From assembly GCF_027019125.1 (NCBI RefSeq), contig NZ_JALUXE010000032.1, forward strand, positions 56,873 to 120,872: a stretch of DNA of 64,000 bases. The letters run 5' to 3'. The DNA comes from Roseovarius sp. (GTDB lineage: Bacteria; Pseudomonadota; Alphaproteobacteria; Rhodobacterales; Rhodobacteraceae). Position numbers and translations under genes: made by a program. How positions within the stretch are numbered: the first letter of the stretch is position 1; each line of letters begins with the position of its first letter. The notes under the pieces are model-generated. The model was not told the DNA's origin, searched no databases, and saw only the letters and a program-made list of their open reading frames with translations. Positions 63,466 through 64,000 of this stretch are shown piece by piece.

Positions 63466-64000
63466 ATGATTGCGGCACAGGTCAGGCGAATGGGTGGGGG
63501 GCACTGGTTGGTGCTGTTCTGCCTTATTCTCGGGGCTTGGGGCCTGCTTTACGCCATGGCGCTGCCGCAGGACTTGCGCGATGGTGCGGTGATTTTTGGG
63601 GCCGATTTCCTGCAAAGCCTGTGCATCGTGACCCCTGATGCGGCCGGATTTGGCCGGATCATCCTGATGTGGGCGCTGATGTCGGCGGCGATGATGGCGC
63701 CCACGGCGCTTCCGGCCTTTGCCACTTATGAGGAGTTGAGCCACACTGGCGAGACGCGTTTCGGGTCATTGGTGGCGGGGTATCTGACGGTCTGGCTCGG
63801 ATTTTCGATCCTTGCGGCGGGGGCGCAAATGGCGCTCTTTCAGGCGGGGATGCTGACGGCATTTGGCGATAGCCGCTCTGGCGTTTTGTCGGCGGTGTTG
63901 CTGGCCGTGGCGGGGGCGTATCAGTTCAGCCCGGTCAAGGAGGCATGCCTGTCGAAATGCCGCCGCCCGCTGTCGTTCTTCATGCAGCATTGGGATGAAG
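63466..64000 (+). CDS. DUF2182 membrane protein, 3' end cut off by the window
   Basis: The 178 complete codons encode a membrane protein with segments WLVLFCLILGAWGLLY, IILMWALMSAAMMAPT and several more, ending in the DUF2182 mark AYQFSPVKEACLSKCRRPLSF. It is related to predicted metal-binding membrane proteins of unknown function. The start ATG 63466 has only a weak GAGG at 3 bases. It is divergent from the GntR gene and probably under its control. The stop is beyond the window. Confidence 0.8.
   Translation, partial: MIAAQVRRMGGGHWLVLFCLILGAWGLLYAMALPQDLRDGAVIFGADFLQSLCIVTPDAAGFGRIILMWALMSAAMMAPTALPAFATYEELSHTGETRFGSLVAGYLTVWLGFSILAAGAQMALFQAGMLTAFGDSRSGVLSAVLLAVAGAYQFSPVKEACLSKCRRPLSFFMQHWDE

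Noticed and set aside
1..64000. tRNA, rRNA, CRISPR, prophage and insertion-sequence signals
   Set aside because: I looked for cloverleaf-like segments, regularly spaced repeats and transposase or integrase motifs and found none that I could support. A tRNA or transposon scan would be decisive.

Overview
The window is GC-rich, densely packed DNA from an alphaproteobacterium, most likely of the Roseobacter group (Rhodobacterales). Evidence is the gene content and order (dapF-mtaB-ftsK-lolA; yggS-DUF3576-leuS-lptE-holA), the FDH3-type formate dehydrogenase locus with its DUF3305/DUF3306/TorD-like helpers, and GC hairpin repeats of the kind common between genes in that group. I cannot name a genus. 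No rRNA, tRNA, CRISPR array, insertion sequence, prophage or replication origin was seen. Genes often overlap by 4 bases (ATGA), so many are translationally coupled.

Region by region: 1-6.9 kb holds housekeeping genes for lysine and peptidoglycan precursor synthesis (dapF, a DapC-like aminotransferase), tRNA modification (mtaB), chromosome segregation (ftsK) and lipoprotein sorting (lolA). 6.9-13 kb holds small stress and metabolic genes: a lysozyme-like lipoprotein, hspQ, a YwrD-like gamma-glutamyltransferase, an anti-sigma/STAS pair, a thiolase, a GNAT enzyme and free-methionine sulfoxide reductase. 13-21.4 kb is a carnitine/gamma-butyrobetaine degradation cluster on the minus strand with its divergent CdhR-like regulator. 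21.4-23.5 kb is an ECF sigma factor module with a membrane anti-sigma candidate, a periplasmic sensor-like protein and an EF-hand protein. 23.6-33 kb is mixed (DUF983, Nudix, EamA, prs, hydrolases, a large secreted glycosidase-like protein with RTX repeats, an L,D-transpeptidase-like protein). 33-40.3 kb is the DUF3576-leuS-lptE-holA block, interrupted by a metal efflux gene with its MerR regulator and a glycosyltransferase. 40.4-47 kb is accessory: a frameshifted gene, repeats, GST, flavoprotein, MscS channel, HNH protein, aldo-keto reductase and a low-GC thioesterase.

47.2-62.7 kb is one large formate dehydrogenase locus. The minus-strand arm carries DUF6505 (His-rich tail), a biotin/lipoate-ligase-like protein, an Mrp/NBP35 ATPase, DUF6494 and a four-ferredoxin-motif protein. 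The plus-strand arm carries DUF3305, DUF3306, a TorD-like chaperone, a small Tat protein, the Mo/W catalytic subunit (Cys ligand), the FeS subunit, the cytochrome b subunit, a WD40-cytochrome c fusion, a 45-residue exported peptide and an NtrC-type regulator that lacks the GAFTGA loop. A cytochrome c with a tungstate-binding-protein-like N-terminus lies between the arms. The window ends with a GntR/FadR regulator divergent from a truncated DUF2182 membrane protein gene.

The most interesting material is (i) the formate dehydrogenase locus with two unusual cytochrome fusions, a tiny exported peptide, a regulator unlikely to use sigma-54 and a 399-base control region with related palindromes, and (ii) the carnitine cluster, which appears to pair an ADP-forming CoA ligase, an acyl-CoA dehydrogenase and CaiD with the dehydrocarnitine cleavage route. 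Both are inferences from motifs and gene order, not from database searches.
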